Positions 44,326-53,775 are shown, numbered from the stretch's first letter. The stretch is DNA of 64,000 nucleotides from Flavobacteriales bacterium (GCA_947500875.1 CANMUN010000005.1:1-64000), one strand, 5' to 3'. Notes: generated by a model from the letters alone, not told the origin. Translations and numbers: made by a program.

Positions 44326-46116
44326 ATGAAAAAAGTTTACTTAAGCGTTTTAGGTATTATGGTTTTCGGATTATCGGGTGTGGCTCAAAAGCATATTGCA
44401 CAACCGTTAACCAATTCCAAGAATTCGCTCCTTGAGCATACGGTTAAAAAAGAAACTCAAGTGAGCAGCAAAGGAATCATTATTTGGCAGAATGATTTTT
44501 CGAATCCTGCACAATGGACCGCTTCCAATTTTCCTGCAGGAACTCCTGCACATACGGCTGGCGATTGGGAAATTACCACCGATTTACAAGCCATTCCTCG
44601 CGCAGAGTTGCGTCCAGCAGGACATACAACCGCTGCGAACGGTTACGCATTGATTGATTCGGATGGTGCAGGTGGACAAGCCACTCAAAATGCACAATTC
44701 GTATACAACCAAAACATCGACCTATCCTCTGAGCCATTGGTTTTGTTGAAGTTCGAGCAATCACACCGACGTTTTGCTGAAACCACTTACGTGGTATATT
44801 CAACGGACGGAGGAGCAACTTGGCAAGAAGTGGAAGTAAACGGTGATATGAACACGAACACCAACACTACCAATCCAGCGACGCTTCAGCTCAATTTATC
44901 CAATGAAATTGGTGGTCACGACAGCGTCCGCATCGGATTCAAATATGTGGGGCAATGGGACTGGTTTTGGGCCATCGACGATGTTAAATTGACCACTCCA
45001 GATGCACACGATGTAGCTGTAGCAGGCGTTTATTGGGGTTCAACTGATGCTTGGGGAGCTCGTTTACCATATTACCAAGTACCAACCGCACAAGTAGCGG
45101 AGATTGAATTCTCAGGTGTTATCCAAAACCTTGGATACGAGAATCAAAACGTTACGTTCAATGTAACGGCTGGTGCTTACAACGGTAGTTCAAATCCTAC
45201 CTTAATCAATGCCTTTTCAAGCGATACAGCAGACTGTACCGCTGGATTTACGCCAGCTGCTGTTAATGCGAACATCACCGTAGGTGTCAACGTTCAAATC
45301 GACAGCACAGATGCTACACCTGCGAACAATACCATTGCCAATGCTGCCACTATTTCAGTTAATACCAGCATTTATGCTCGTGACAAGGACAACGTTACCG
45401 GTGGGTCTTACAACGCGGGAGATGGCTTCGAAGTAGGAAACATTTTTGATGTTTACGCAAGTGCAGCTTTGAGTGCCATTGATGTTTACATTAACGGTGT
45501 TGCAGAAGCGGGCGCCACTATTTACTCTAAATTGTACTCTATCGATCCTCAAACGGGAGATTTCATCTTTGTGGACGAATCCAACCCTTACACGTTAGCT
45601 GCAAATGATTTGGACGCTTTAATTACCCTACCTCTTTCTGGAGGTGCGTATACCTTGAATGCCAATGAGCCTTACTTAGTAGTTGTTGGATCATTAGGTG
45701 ACGGTGGGGCAACCAACGATTTAGTGGTTGGTACTTCGGGTGTTTCTGAGGCTCAAACTTCGTTCTACTTGGATTTGACCAACACCACTTGGTATTACAC
45801 CACGGCTACTCCTATGGTACGTATGAATTTCTCCAGTGCTTCGATTGAAGAAAACGTTGCTTCTCATAGCTTCAGCGTTTCTCCGAATCCTGCTGCTGGA
45901 AGTGCTACAATTGCATTATCCGCCAAAACAGGTGTTGACGTAACGGTTTCTATCGTGGATGTATCAGGAAAAGAAGTTTACAACAACGTTGTTTCATCGT
46001 TGAGCGGAACAGCTTCCCTTGAAGTGAATACTGCTGCGTTCGGAAATGGAATGTACTTGGTAAATGTTGTTTCCAACGGAACCAAAACTTCTAAAAAATT
46101 AGTCGTAAGAAACTAA
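44326..46116 (+). CDS. Secreted protein with type IX sorting domain
   Basis: A 596-residue exported protein. The signal peptide is MKKVYLSVLGIMVFGLSGVAQ. Residues about 45-220 resemble a jelly-roll domain (IIWQNDFSNPAQWTASNFP, SHRRFAETTYVVYSTDGGATWQ, GFKYVGQWDWFWAIDDVKLT), the MAM/cleaved-adhesin-like pattern of surface proteins. A middle Ig-like part follows. The C-terminal 75 residues (SFSVSPNPAAGSATIALS to KKLVVRN) are a type A type IX sorting domain. An adhesin or carbohydrate-binding role is likely but not shown. A strong terminator follows. Confidence 0.87.
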   Translation: MKKVYLSVLGIMVFGLSGVAQKHIAQPLTNSKNSLLEHTVKKETQVSSKGIIIWQNDFSNPAQWTASNFPAGTPAHTAGDWEITTDLQAIPRAELRPAGHTTAANGYALIDSDGAGGQATQNAQFVYNQNIDLSSEPLVLLKFEQSHRRFAETTYVVYSTDGGATWQEVEVNGDMNTNTNTTNPATLQLNLSNEIGGHDSVRIGFKYVGQWDWFWAIDDVKLTTPDAHDVAVAGVYWGSTDAWGARLPYYQVPTAQVAEIEFSGVIQNLGYENQNVTFNVTAGAYNGSSNPTLINAFSSDTADCTAGFTPAAVNANITVGVNVQIDSTDATPANNTIANAATISVNTSIYARDKDNVTGGSYNAGDGFEVGNIFDVYASAALSAIDVYINGVAEAGATIYSKLYSIDPQTGDFIFVDESNPYTLAANDLDALITLPLSGGAYTLNANEPYLVVVGSLGDGGATNDLVVGTSGVSEAQTSFYLDLTNTTWYYTTATPMVRMNFSSASIEENVASHSFSVSPNPAAGSATIALSAKTGVDVTVSIVDVSGKEVYNNVVSSLSGTASLEVNTAAFGNGMYLVNVVSNGTKTSKKLVVRN

Positions 46117-46136
46117 TTCCAAATTAACCATTGCTT

Positions 46137-46163
46137 AAGAGGCCTTCGGGCCTCTTTTTTTTT
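46137..46163 (+). terminator. Rho-independent terminator after the type IX cargo gene
   Basis: AAGAGGCC and GGCCTCTT pair around a TTCG tetraloop, followed by a run of nine T. It lies 20 bases after the stop at 46116. Confidence 0.92.
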
Positions 46164-46171
46164 GCCTTAAC

Positions 46172-46861
46172 CTATGGAATTATTTGGGAAAAATCTTGGG
46201 CGGTAAGGTTCCAACCTTTAGCAGTGCCTGGCCGAAGCAATTGAACGGTCTGTAATCCTGCTGCTGAGGCCGCCTCTAATTCTTCCTTGATGTCCGACAA
46301 AAACAGCACCTTGCTCGGGGTAGTATTCAACAAGCCGGCAATTTTTACATACGTTGCAGCATCCCTTTTCATCCCGGTATTGGTATCGAAATGGGCTTTA
46401 AAAAAGGCACTTAAATCCCCTGAAGTGGAATGCTGAAAGAGCAATTTTTGGGCTGCAACCGACCCGCTTGAAAAAATAGCCATGGAGATGCCATTTTGCG
46501 ACCATCGAATTAAAGCCTCTTTTACCTCCGGATAAACATGTCCTTGAAGTGCTCCAGACTCGAAGCCCGCTTTCCATACAAAGCCCTGAAGTTCTTTCAG
46601 CGGAGTTACTTTTCGATCTTTCCGTGCCCAATCGCTCAACCTTTCCAACAAGTTCATTCGGCTCAGACCCACCTCGCCGGTTTCCTCTTCGATGAAGTCC
46701 GCTGTTTGCTGTAGGATTCGATTGACTTCTTGAGAAGTATCGTGTTCCAAACCATCGAGGTTATCTAAGAAATACGGAAAAAGAACGTTATAAACGAAAG
46801 CAATATCGGTGGTGGTGCCTTCAATGTCCGTTAGAATCCATTCAATGCCCTCAAAATCCAT
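46172..46861 (-). CDS. mtnC: Acireductone synthase (enolase-phosphatase E1)
   Basis: MtnC is a HAD-superfamily enzyme of the methionine salvage pathway that enolises and dephosphorylates 2,3-diketo-5-methylthiopentyl-1-phosphate to the acireductone. The nucleophile motif is WILTDIEGTTTDIAFVYNVLFPYF split as the standard MtnC start; SSGSVAAQKLLF and VLFLSDIKEELEAA are HAD motifs II and IV. The ATG at 46861, one base after the mtnD stop, gives the usual short N-terminus; an ATG at 46882 overlapping mtnD is also possible. The length is 229 residues. Confidence 0.93.
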   Translation of the reverse strand: MDFEGIEWILTDIEGTTTDIAFVYNVLFPYFLDNLDGLEHDTSQEVNRILQQTADFIEEETGEVGLSRMNLLERLSDWARKDRKVTPLKELQGFVWKAGFESGALQGHVYPEVKEALIRWSQNGISMAIFSSGSVAAQKLLFQHSTSGDLSAFFKAHFDTNTGMKRDAATYVKIAGLLNTTPSKVLFLSDIKEELEAASAAGLQTVQLLRPGTAKGWNLTAQDFSQIIP

Positions 46862-46862
46862 C

Positions 46863-47384
46863 TCACAGGTATTTTTGATCAATCCCAGAACCGGTATATT
46901 CAGGAATCCATCCGCTTTGGTCGATAAAAATTCGAATGGCTTTTACAAAAGGGTCATTGGCTCCGGCATCGAACCAGTGTTTTGTACCAGCAGGTACACT
47001 GATTAGGTCGCCTTTTTGGCAAAGCACATTGAAAACGGGAACCCCCTCCAAATTAAACCAAAAGAAGCCTTGTCCATCGACAAAAAAACGGATTTCATCT
47101 TCACTGTGAGTGTGCTCTGCGAGGAATTTTGCCCGTATGGCTCCATAATTTTCGGTCAATGAGTTAATGGAGATGACGTCGGCGGTTAAGTAGCCACCAC
47201 GCTCCATGAAGGGCTTTAAATCACGTTCATAGGCCTCCAAGATTTCTTCTTGGGAAGCTCGATCATCAAAAACAACGGAACACGACCACTGGTCGAAGAA
47301 AATTCCTTGTTGGTTGAGATACATCCTAATCTCATCCGTTGAAGAAATAACGCGTTGCTCGTCGGGAATGGATAAAACCGCCAT
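46863..47384 (-). CDS. mtnD: Acireductone dioxygenase
   Basis: MtnD is a cupin metalloenzyme that oxidises the acireductone to the keto-acid precursor of methionine and formate (with iron). The metal ligands are visible in FLAEHTHSEDEIRFFVDG (H-x-H-x4-E) and the later histidine in VPAGTKHWFD. At 173 residues it is normal. It lies between mtnB (3-base gap) and mtnC, in pathway-consistent company. Confidence 0.94.
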   Translation of the reverse strand: MAVLSIPDEQRVISSTDEIRMYLNQQGIFFDQWSCSVVFDDRASQEEILEAYERDLKPFMERGGYLTADVISINSLTENYGAIRAKFLAEHTHSEDEIRFFVDGQGFFWFNLEGVPVFNVLCQKGDLISVPAGTKHWFDAGANDPFVKAIRIFIDQSGWIPEYTGSGIDQKYL

Positions 47385-47387
47385 AAT

Positions 47388-47987
47388 TTATGGATTAAGT
47401 AAACGTTCAGCGTGGCACAAATAGGCAAAAGCCTCCATCAACCTTTTCGCTTCAAAAATACTGTTTCCCCAAGTGTAATAACCGTGTTTTTCTATCATAA
47501 AAACACCGTAGTTCAATTCACTTTTCCTTTCCAATAATGCGTTTTTAATAACGTTCATATCTTGGCTGTTAGGGATTATTGGAATGGATATTTCCCCTTC
47601 ATGCGTAACAACTCCTCGAAACGCTTTTTGCAGTTCGTAACCTTCAAAAACCTTCCTGCTTAAACCAACGGTTTGTACCAACGCGTGGATGTCATGGGAA
47701 TGCAAAATAACTTGGATATCTGGAAACATGTGGTAAATCGCACAATGAATCCCCGTTTCTGCCGAGGGGGGGATAGTTTCAAAAGGTGGTAGTGGGGTTC
47801 CTTCAGGACTAATTTCTATGAAATCTTCAAACTGCATCAAGGATTTATCGATTCCCGAACGGGTAATCCACATTTTTCCATTGCCATCACGGCACGAATA
47901 ATTGGTAGAGGTCGCTGGGCTATGCCCTGTTCGATGGAGTTCCCGAATGCACTGTGTAAGTTGGTTCAATATCAACAAATCTCCCAT
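47388..47987 (-). CDS. mtnB: Methylthioribulose-1-phosphate dehydratase
   Basis: MtnB is a class II aldolase-fold zinc enzyme that dehydrates 5-methylthioribulose-1-phosphate. The zinc region is ILHSHDIHALVQTV, with a later histidine in EKHGYYTWG, and the N-terminal HSPATSTNYSCR is the family phosphate-binding pattern. The 199-residue length fits. It is first of the mtnB-mtnD-mtnC operon. mtnA, mtnN/mtnP and mtnK are not in the window. The ATG is seven bases from its -7 box. Confidence 0.92.
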   Translation of the reverse strand: MGDLLILNQLTQCIRELHRTGHSPATSTNYSCRDGNGKMWITRSGIDKSLMQFEDFIEISPEGTPLPPFETIPPSAETGIHCAIYHMFPDIQVILHSHDIHALVQTVGLSRKVFEGYELQKAFRGVVTHEGEISIPIIPNSQDMNVIKNALLERKSELNYGVFMIEKHGYYTWGNSIFEAKRLMEAFAYLCHAERLLNP

Positions 47988-47994
47988 GGTACAT

Positions 47995-48002
47995 CAAAGG
48001 TA
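47995..48002 (-). promoter_or_regulatory. -7 promoter box for mtnB-mtnD-mtnC
   Basis: The minus strand reads TACCTTTG, an exact TAnnTTTG match, seven bases before the ATG at 47987, in the short gap after yqeY. A leaderless or very short leader transcript is likely. Confidence 0.55.
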
Positions 48003-48025
48003 AGGGAAAAGGAGTAAAAAATTGT

Positions 48026-48472
48026 CTAGCCCAAGGTTGATTTTACCAATGCAGCGATGACTTTACCATCGGCTTTACCGGCAAGTTTGCTGCTTAGATG
48101 TCCCATGAGTTTCCCCATATCTTTAGGACCTTCAACACCAAGAGCCACCATCGCTTCTTGAATTTCCGCCTGAATTTCGGACTCACTCAACTGCTTTGGT
48201 AAGAACTCTTCGATTACCTTTGCTTGAACAAGCTCCTCTTGCGCGAGGTCTTGTCTGCCTTGATTTACATACAAATCATAGGTTTCCATCCGCTGCTTGT
48301 ACAATTTCATACAAATCTTAACGGCGGTTTCATCGCTCACTTCCGAGCCGCCTCCCGAGGTCGCTTCGAGAAGCAACTTTGACTTAATATCCCGCAATGC
48401 GGCCAAGCGATCTTTTTCTTTGGCCAGCATGGCCTGTTTAATTTGATCGTTGATTTGAACGGCAATGCTCAT
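48026..48472 (-). CDS. yqeY: GatB/YqeY domain protein
   Basis: A 148-residue helical protein of the YqeY family, related to the tail domain of the GatB amidotransferase subunit. MLAKEKDRLAALRDIKSKLLLEA, then EELVQAKVIEEFLPKQLSE, and GPKDMGKLMGHLSSKLAGKADGK are the family signatures. Function is unclear; a tRNA-related role is inferred from GatB. It starts one base after the ftsZ stop, so it is the last gene of the dcw transcript. Confidence 0.93.
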   Translation of the reverse strand: MSIAVQINDQIKQAMLAKEKDRLAALRDIKSKLLLEATSGGGSEVSDETAVKICMKLYKQRMETYDLYVNQGRQDLAQEELVQAKVIEEFLPKQLSESEIQAEIQEAMVALGVEGPKDMGKLMGHLSSKLAGKADGKVIAALVKSTLG

Positions 48473-48473
48473 A

Positions 48474-50291
48474 TTAATCTACGTTGTCGTGTAAGAAAGA
48501 ATTGTTACCTAGTCCTGATTCTCCGTTGGCACCGTCCGACAAACCGAAGCGGCTAATGCGTTGCTCTTCCGACGGTTTTTCATCGCGGATTTCTACATTA
48601 CGTCGTAAATACGCAGGCTGAGTTTCATACTCCGAAAGGTTCTCTGAATTTTGAATCTTAGAGGTAATTTCTTGAATTTTCGCCACGCGCTCATCGTTTC
48701 TACGCTGTACTTCTTCTGGGGACAAAAGCGGTTGTGTCCGTGTGTTCGTGATTTCGTTTAAATCGTCTTGTAAATTGTGGCGAATAACTTCCGGTTCTTT
48801 TGTCGGAGGAACTTCATTCACCGGAGCGGAAGTTTCTTCTTCCCAGGTATTATCCGATGTTGAGTTCTCCGTAAAATCAAAGGTAGGTGTAGTCGTTGGT
48901 TGTACATCCCATACAATATCCGAACTGCTGTTTTCAACGGAACTGGTAGCTTCAAGTTCATCGAAAAGGCCAAATTTCACTGGATTCGGCGAAACGTTCT
49001 CCGAATTTGAAAGGTTTTCATTAGGTGTTTCGGTTGACCAGGTGTTTTCTGGAAGGGTAGAACCTTCCGTTCCTTCAACGGAGGCATTAACTGAGGTCGA
49101 TCCGGTCCAAGGGCTATTATTCCAGGACTCTTGGTTATCGGCGGTTGTAGAATTACCTTCTGAAGGCTCCACTTTCAAGAACGGCTCATCTTGAGGCGTA
49201 CTGGCTGTAGCGTCGAAAGGCGAACTCAAAGGAGCGGTAATTTCATTCTTCACCTCATCGGTTAAGTTCATCACTTTACGTTCAGGGATGGCAACGGATG
49301 CTTCGTTCGTGTTGGATGAAAAACCGGTAGCAACCAACGTAACGCATAAATTATTATCCAAATTCGAATCATAACCGTAGCCCCAGATAACTTCAGCATT
49401 ATCGCCTGCTGCGTCTTGAATGAAATCGGTAATTTCCATGATTTCATCCATGAGGATTTCCTCGTTACCATAGGTAATGTTGAGCAATACATAGGACGCA
49501 CCGTGAATGTCATGGTCGTTGAGTAAAGGAGAATTCATAGCTCCTTTAACCGCCTCTAGGGCACGATTCTCACCGCTAGCCATAGCGCTTCCCATGAGGG
49601 CTCTTCCTGAGTTTCTAAGTACGGTATTTACATCGTTAAAATCCACGTTGATCAATCCGGTTTCTGCGATAACTTCAGCAATACCTTTCGCGGCAACGGT
49701 TAGGATGTTATCCGCTTTTTGAAACGCTTCGCTAACGGAAAGGCTTTTCCCGATGGTTCGTAACTTATCGTTGCTGATCACGAGTAACGTGTCCACGTTT
49801 TGTCGGAGTCGTTCCAATCCTTCTTCGGCTTGCATTTTACGCTTCTTTCCTTCGAAGTCGAAAGGAACGGTTACTATTCCAACGGTTAGGATACCTAACT
49901 CCTTTGAAATCTGAGCAATTACAGGCGCCGCACCCGTACCGGTTCCTCCGCCCATCCCCGCAGTAACGAAGACCATTTTGGTGTTTTCTGAAAGCAGTTC
50001 TCGAAGCTCTTCAATGTTCTCGAAAGCCGCATTCATCCCCACTTCGGGCAACATTCCTGCGCCTCGTCCTTCCGTTAGGGTTTTGCCCAGCTGAATTTTA
50101 CAAGGTACAGGTGAAATGTCCAAGGCCTGTCGGTCAGTATTGCACACGACGAAATCTACGCCTTTGATTCCTTGATTGTACATGTAATTAACGGCATTGC
50201 TTCCGCCTCCGCCTACTCCAATAACTTTAATAATTTCGCTCATCTTTGATCGGTGTTGATTACTAAACATATGTTCTTTTTTATTCGTCAT
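48474..50291 (-). CDS. ftsZ: Cell division protein FtsZ
   Basis: FtsZ is the tubulin-like GTPase that forms the division ring. The N-terminal IIKVIGVGGGGSNAVNYM, the GTP-binding tubulin signature GGGTGTG (114-120) and the T7 loop NVDFNDVNTVL (about 215-225) are all present. After the core ends near residue 325, a long Ser/Thr/Asn/Glu-rich linker of about 220 residues leads to the tail, ending NNSFLHDNVD, the form typical of this phylum. At 605 residues it is longer than in E. coli. The ATG at 50291 overlaps ftsA by 11 bases; ATGs at 50270 and 50243 are also possible. Confidence 0.96.
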   Translation of the reverse strand: MTNKKEHMFSNQHRSKMSEIIKVIGVGGGGSNAVNYMYNQGIKGVDFVVCNTDRQALDISPVPCKIQLGKTLTEGRGAGMLPEVGMNAAFENIEELRELLSENTKMVFVTAGMGGGTGTGAAPVIAQISKELGILTVGIVTVPFDFEGKKRKMQAEEGLERLRQNVDTLLVISNDKLRTIGKSLSVSEAFQKADNILTVAAKGIAEVIAETGLINVDFNDVNTVLRNSGRALMGSAMASGENRALEAVKGAMNSPLLNDHDIHGASYVLLNITYGNEEILMDEIMEITDFIQDAAGDNAEVIWGYGYDSNLDNNLCVTLVATGFSSNTNEASVAIPERKVMNLTDEVKNEITAPLSSPFDATASTPQDEPFLKVEPSEGNSTTADNQESWNNSPWTGSTSVNASVEGTEGSTLPENTWSTETPNENLSNSENVSPNPVKFGLFDELEATSSVENSSSDIVWDVQPTTTPTFDFTENSTSDNTWEEETSAPVNEVPPTKEPEVIRHNLQDDLNEITNTRTQPLLSPEEVQRRNDERVAKIQEITSKIQNSENLSEYETQPAYLRRNVEIRDEKPSEEQRISRFGLSDGANGESGLGNNSFLHDNVD

Positions 50292-51636
50292 CTTTTGTAA
50301 AGAAATTCTCCAATTTCTTTAGGGTTTCTTTGGACAATACTTTGGAAAAAAAGGAACCTTTTTTTCGAATGTCGGTATGGTTTCTGACCTCGCTGGTATT
50401 CGATGCAACATCGGATGCTCCTCCTTTTTCCAGGTGTTCAAAACCTTTAAGCACCAATCCAATTCCTGTTGCATAGATTGGGCAATCGATGTCTTCTATT
50501 TTATTGGTATTCGCCAAATGCACGGTAGGATAACCAATGCGGGTGGTCATTCCAGTTTTAAATTCAAACAGTTGTGGCAAATGTTTTAATTGTGAGCCGC
50601 CACCGGTAACCACTATCCCCCCAATAATTTTATGTTCTACACCGGAATTTCGAATTTCCACTTGAACCAGTTCCACAATTTCCTCCATGCGCGCTTGAAT
50701 AATTCCCGCCAAGGTAGCAACACTGATTTCTTTCGAGTTGTTTCCATTGATTCCCGGAATACAAACGATCTCGGGGCCCTTACTTTCGCTGACAAGAGCG
50801 CTTCCGTATTTAACCTTTAAAATCTCGGCATAACGCGGAATTATTTTACAGCCGTTTCGAATATCTTCGGTAATCGCATTTCCGCCAAAGGGTATAACCG
50901 CTGTATGGCGAATTAATCCGTCGTAAAACACCGCAATATCCGTCGTTCCTCCCCCTATGTCCACCAATACCACGCCTGCCTCTTTTTCTTCATCATTCAG
51001 CACTGCATGGGCAGAGGCAATGGGTTCTAAAATAATTTCATTTATGCTCAAACCTGCTCGTTCTACACAGGTACGGATGTTCGTAACGTTGGAAACATGA
51101 CCGGTAATGATGTGAAAATTAGCTTCGAGCCGAACTCCTGCCATACCCCGGGGATCTTTAATTCCCTGCTCGTTATCCACAATGTATTCTTGAGGCAGAA
51201 CAGTTACAATTTCTTCTCCGGGCGTCATCACCAAAGAATACATATCATCGATGAGCGCGTCAATGTCCTTCTGAGAAATTTCACCTTGGGGATTTTTTCG
51301 AACGTACATGCCTCGGGTTTGTACGCTTTTTATGTGCTGTCCAGCAATACCAACGTTTACGTTGTTAATTTTCAAACTGCCCTCTACGCGCTCTTGCGCA
51401 AGAGCAACGGACTGAACAATGGATTGAATGGTTTTTTCTATGTTGGACACCACGCCGCGCAAAACCCCTAAGGATTCTGTTTTTCCCATCGAAATGATTT
51501 CGATTTTTCCGAATTCATTTTTGATACCCACGAAGCATGCAATTTTGGTGGTTCCTATGTCTAAACCAACGACCACTTTTGATTTTTTCTTAGTTGATGC
51601 TGCTGTTGTTTCTTCTGCAAACGATTTGTCCGTCAT
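50281..51636 (-). CDS. ftsA: Cell division protein FtsA
   Basis: FtsA is the actin-fold protein that anchors FtsZ to the membrane. The first phosphate loop is VVGLDIGTTKIACFVG (about 22-37), VVLVDIGGGTTDIAVFYDG is the second, and VVTGGGSQLKHLPQLFE the adenosine motif. A C-terminal stretch ending SFFSKVLSKETLKKLENFF is a candidate membrane-targeting amphipathic helix. At 451 residues it is typical for the phylum. It overlaps ftsQ by 47 bases and ftsZ by 11. Confidence 0.96.
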   Translation of the reverse strand: MTDKSFAEETTAASTKKKSKVVVGLDIGTTKIACFVGIKNEFGKIEIISMGKTESLGVLRGVVSNIEKTIQSIVQSVALAQERVEGSLKINNVNVGIAGQHIKSVQTRGMYVRKNPQGEISQKDIDALIDDMYSLVMTPGEEIVTVLPQEYIVDNEQGIKDPRGMAGVRLEANFHIITGHVSNVTNIRTCVERAGLSINEIILEPIASAHAVLNDEEKEAGVVLVDIGGGTTDIAVFYDGLIRHTAVIPFGGNAITEDIRNGCKIIPRYAEILKVKYGSALVSESKGPEIVCIPGINGNNSKEISVATLAGIIQARMEEIVELVQVEIRNSGVEHKIIGGIVVTGGGSQLKHLPQLFEFKTGMTTRIGYPTVHLANTNKIEDIDCPIYATGIGLVLKGFEHLEKGGASDVASNTSEVRNHTDIRKKGSFFSKVLSKETLKKLENFFTKDDE

Positions 51637-52405
51637 ATTTCACATTTATTTCCGAATACTTTTTCCACCCTTCATAAGGCAATCCTTCTTCATAAAAAAT
51701 CTTCAATCGTTTGAATTTATCCTCCACCTGTTGATTGGAATGGGCGGAACCAAAAATGATTTTTTGCTCGCCCACCAAAGGAATCAGCACAAACTCTCCG
51801 TTGTTCTCCAAGTACACTTGCCCTATTAATGGCGCAAGAAATGGATCATTGCAAACATAATTTGAAATTCGATAGAAATCATCGAGTTTTCTAATATTTT
51901 TCAAAGAATCATTGTTAATAATTTCTTGAACATCTATTCCATGAATTGGCTCATTTATTTTTCCAGAAAAAACCAAAACATTTGCGGTATGCAGCTTAGT
52001 TACGCCAATGGTTTTTCCATCGCTGTCCAAATAGCATGAAGCCCCGTCTTCTGCAAAAATTCGAGCGATGGGCTTCCTCAGCCAAGCCTCGATAAACCAT
52101 TTACCACCTAACTTCTTATAAACGCGCACCGATTTGACCTCTTCCATTTTTCGCACGAAACGTTCTACCTTCAATAAATCCAATTGGCTTAAGCTCCCGT
52201 TGGGATCAAATACGCGTTCTAACAGCAGCCGTTCTTTCAATTCTTTATCGTTCAACAAGGCTTCTGCTCCCTCGACATGAACTAAAACCTCGGGTGCCAC
52301 CAACCTTCGTTGTGCATCCTTTCTTTTAGCCGCAACGAGGGCAATTACCACCAACATTGCTAGCGTAAGTCCTCCAGCAATTTTTAACCACTTCAATTTT
52401 TTCAT
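51590..52405 (-). CDS. ftsQ: Cell division protein FtsQ
   Basis: A 271-residue bitopic inner-membrane protein with a membrane segment at about 8-26 and a periplasmic body. NGSLSQLDLLKVERFVRKM and VKSVRVYKKLGGKWFIEAWLR followed by KPIARIF form the POTRA-like/FtsQ domain. It bridges FtsZ-ring and peptidoglycan-synthesising proteins. The position between murC and ftsA supports the call. Its start overlaps the murC stop as ATGA, and its 3' end overlaps ftsA by 47 bases. Confidence 0.88.
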   Translation of the reverse strand: MKKLKWLKIAGGLTLAMLVVIALVAAKRKDAQRRLVAPEVLVHVEGAEALLNDKELKERLLLERVFDPNGSLSQLDLLKVERFVRKMEEVKSVRVYKKLGGKWFIEAWLRKPIARIFAEDGASCYLDSDGKTIGVTKLHTANVLVFSGKINEPIHGIDVQEIINNDSLKNIRKLDDFYRISNYVCNDPFLAPLIGQVYLENNGEFVLIPLVGEQKIIFGSAHSNQQVEDKFKRLKIFYEEGLPYEGWKKYSEINVKYDGQIVCRRNNSSIN

Positions 52406-53775
52406 GTTAATTCATTGGCAATTAGAAGTTCTTTAATTGGAGCCACTAAACGGTCGATATCTCCAGCGCCAATGGTTATCAAGACTCCGTCTTCGAAATC
52501 CCGGAGTCGGGTCATTAAATCTCCCGGAGACACTAACTCCTTTTGCTCCATGCGCACTTTAGATAACAACCAAGGACTATCTACTCCCAAAAGGGGTTGT
52601 TCCCTCGCTGGATAAATGGGTAAAAGCAGTAAGCGGTCCAGTTTCGAAAGTTCTTCCGCAAATCCGTCTGCAAAATCCTTGGTTCGAGAAAACAGATGCG
52701 GTTGAAATATCCCCGTTACCCTTTTACCTGGATACATAGCCCTAACGGAACAAATCAGCCTACGAATCTCTGTAGGATGGTGGGCATAATCATCAATAAA
52801 CGCTACATGATCGGTATTGTAAACCAATTCAAACCTGCGCTTGATTCCACGAAAGTTGGCAAATGCCGGAATCAATTCTGCCAGATCCATGCCTAATTCT
52901 GCGCACAGCGCCAAGGCAGCAACTGCATTTTCTGCGTTGTGTTCACCGTTAATTCCAATGCAAACGTTTGCATAGTTTGATTTAGGCGTTTTCAAACTAA
53001 ACGTGATTCCCTGATTGCTTTCTTTTAGGTTGAACCCAGCATAATCGGCGGTGGACGACTCCAATGCGTAGCTTACCTTGCGGCACAGCCCCGGCAAGGC
53101 TATACCTTCGCGAAGCACAAGCACCCCTTGCGGGTCAATTTTCATAGCAAATTGACGGAATCCCTCGATGAACTTTTCCGAGTTACCATAGATGTCTAAA
53201 TGATCGGGGTCGACGGATGTGACAATGCTTGCGAGGGGTGAAAGGAACAAAAAGGAACGGTCGAATTCATCCGCCTCCATAACGGTGTACTCTGCCGATT
53301 CAGAAAACACATAGTTGTTGTTAAAATTAGTAGCAATGGCGCCTAGGAAGGCATTACAACCTCGCTTTGTTTGACTCAACAAATAGGCAAGCATGGTTGA
53401 AGTGGTTGATTTTCCATGGGTACCTGCAACGCCCAAGGAACGCTCATTGCGGGTAATTTGTCCGAGAACCTCCGCTCTTTTATAACGCATGAAGCCCTTT
53501 TGTTCGAAGGTTTTTAATAATTCACTGGTAGGGGGAATCGCGGGAGTTATTATCACGATGCAATTGGACGGGTCCAAAAGTTGAAATTCAGGAGCCCAGT
53601 GGTCATCGTACACAATCTTCGCTCCTTCCTCCTCAAGCAGCTTCGTTAAGGAGGAAGCTGACCGGTCGTAACCATATACCGCTTTTCCTTTTCCTAAAAA
53701 GAAACGTGCCAATGCGGACATCCCGATTCCGCCTATTCCCAAAAAAAACACGCAAGGAGCATTCATTTTATTCAT
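52402..53775 (-). CDS. murC: UDP-N-acetylmuramate-L-alanine ligase
   Basis: MurC adds L-alanine to UDP-MurNAc, the first amino acid of the peptidoglycan stem. The UDP-binding FFLGIGGIGMSALARFFLG (about 10-28) and ATP loop GTHGKSTTSTML (about 117-128), EADEFDRSFL and DDYAHHPTEIRR are all MurC hallmarks. At 457 residues it is normal. Its ATG overlaps the murG stop by eight bases; the ATG nine bases further on is possible. Confidence 0.97.
   Translation of the reverse strand: MNKMNAPCVFFLGIGGIGMSALARFFLGKGKAVYGYDRSASSLTKLLEEEGAKIVYDDHWAPEFQLLDPSNCIVIITPAIPPTSELLKTFEQKGFMRYKRAEVLGQITRNERSLGVAGTHGKSTTSTMLAYLLSQTKRGCNAFLGAIATNFNNNYVFSESAEYTVMEADEFDRSFLFLSPLASIVTSVDPDHLDIYGNSEKFIEGFRQFAMKIDPQGVLVLREGIALPGLCRKVSYALESSTADYAGFNLKESNQGITFSLKTPKSNYANVCIGINGEHNAENAVAALALCAELGMDLAELIPAFANFRGIKRRFELVYNTDHVAFIDDYAHHPTEIRRLICSVRAMYPGKRVTGIFQPHLFSRTKDFADGFAEELSKLDRLLLLPIYPAREQPLLGVDSPWLLSKVRMEQKELVSPGDLMTRLRDFEDGVLITIGAGDIDRLVAPIKELLIANELT

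Noticed and set aside
24378-46177. The 13-base string CCTTAACCTATGG occurs at 24378-24390 and 46165-46177
   Set aside because: Only one copy belongs to a palindrome; the other overlaps the mtnC stop. Two copies of a 13-mer this far apart do not establish a repeat family.
48742-49194. Plus-strand open frame of 150 codons within ftsZ
   Set aside because: It is a shadow of the FtsZ linker, without start signals or similarity to known proteins.
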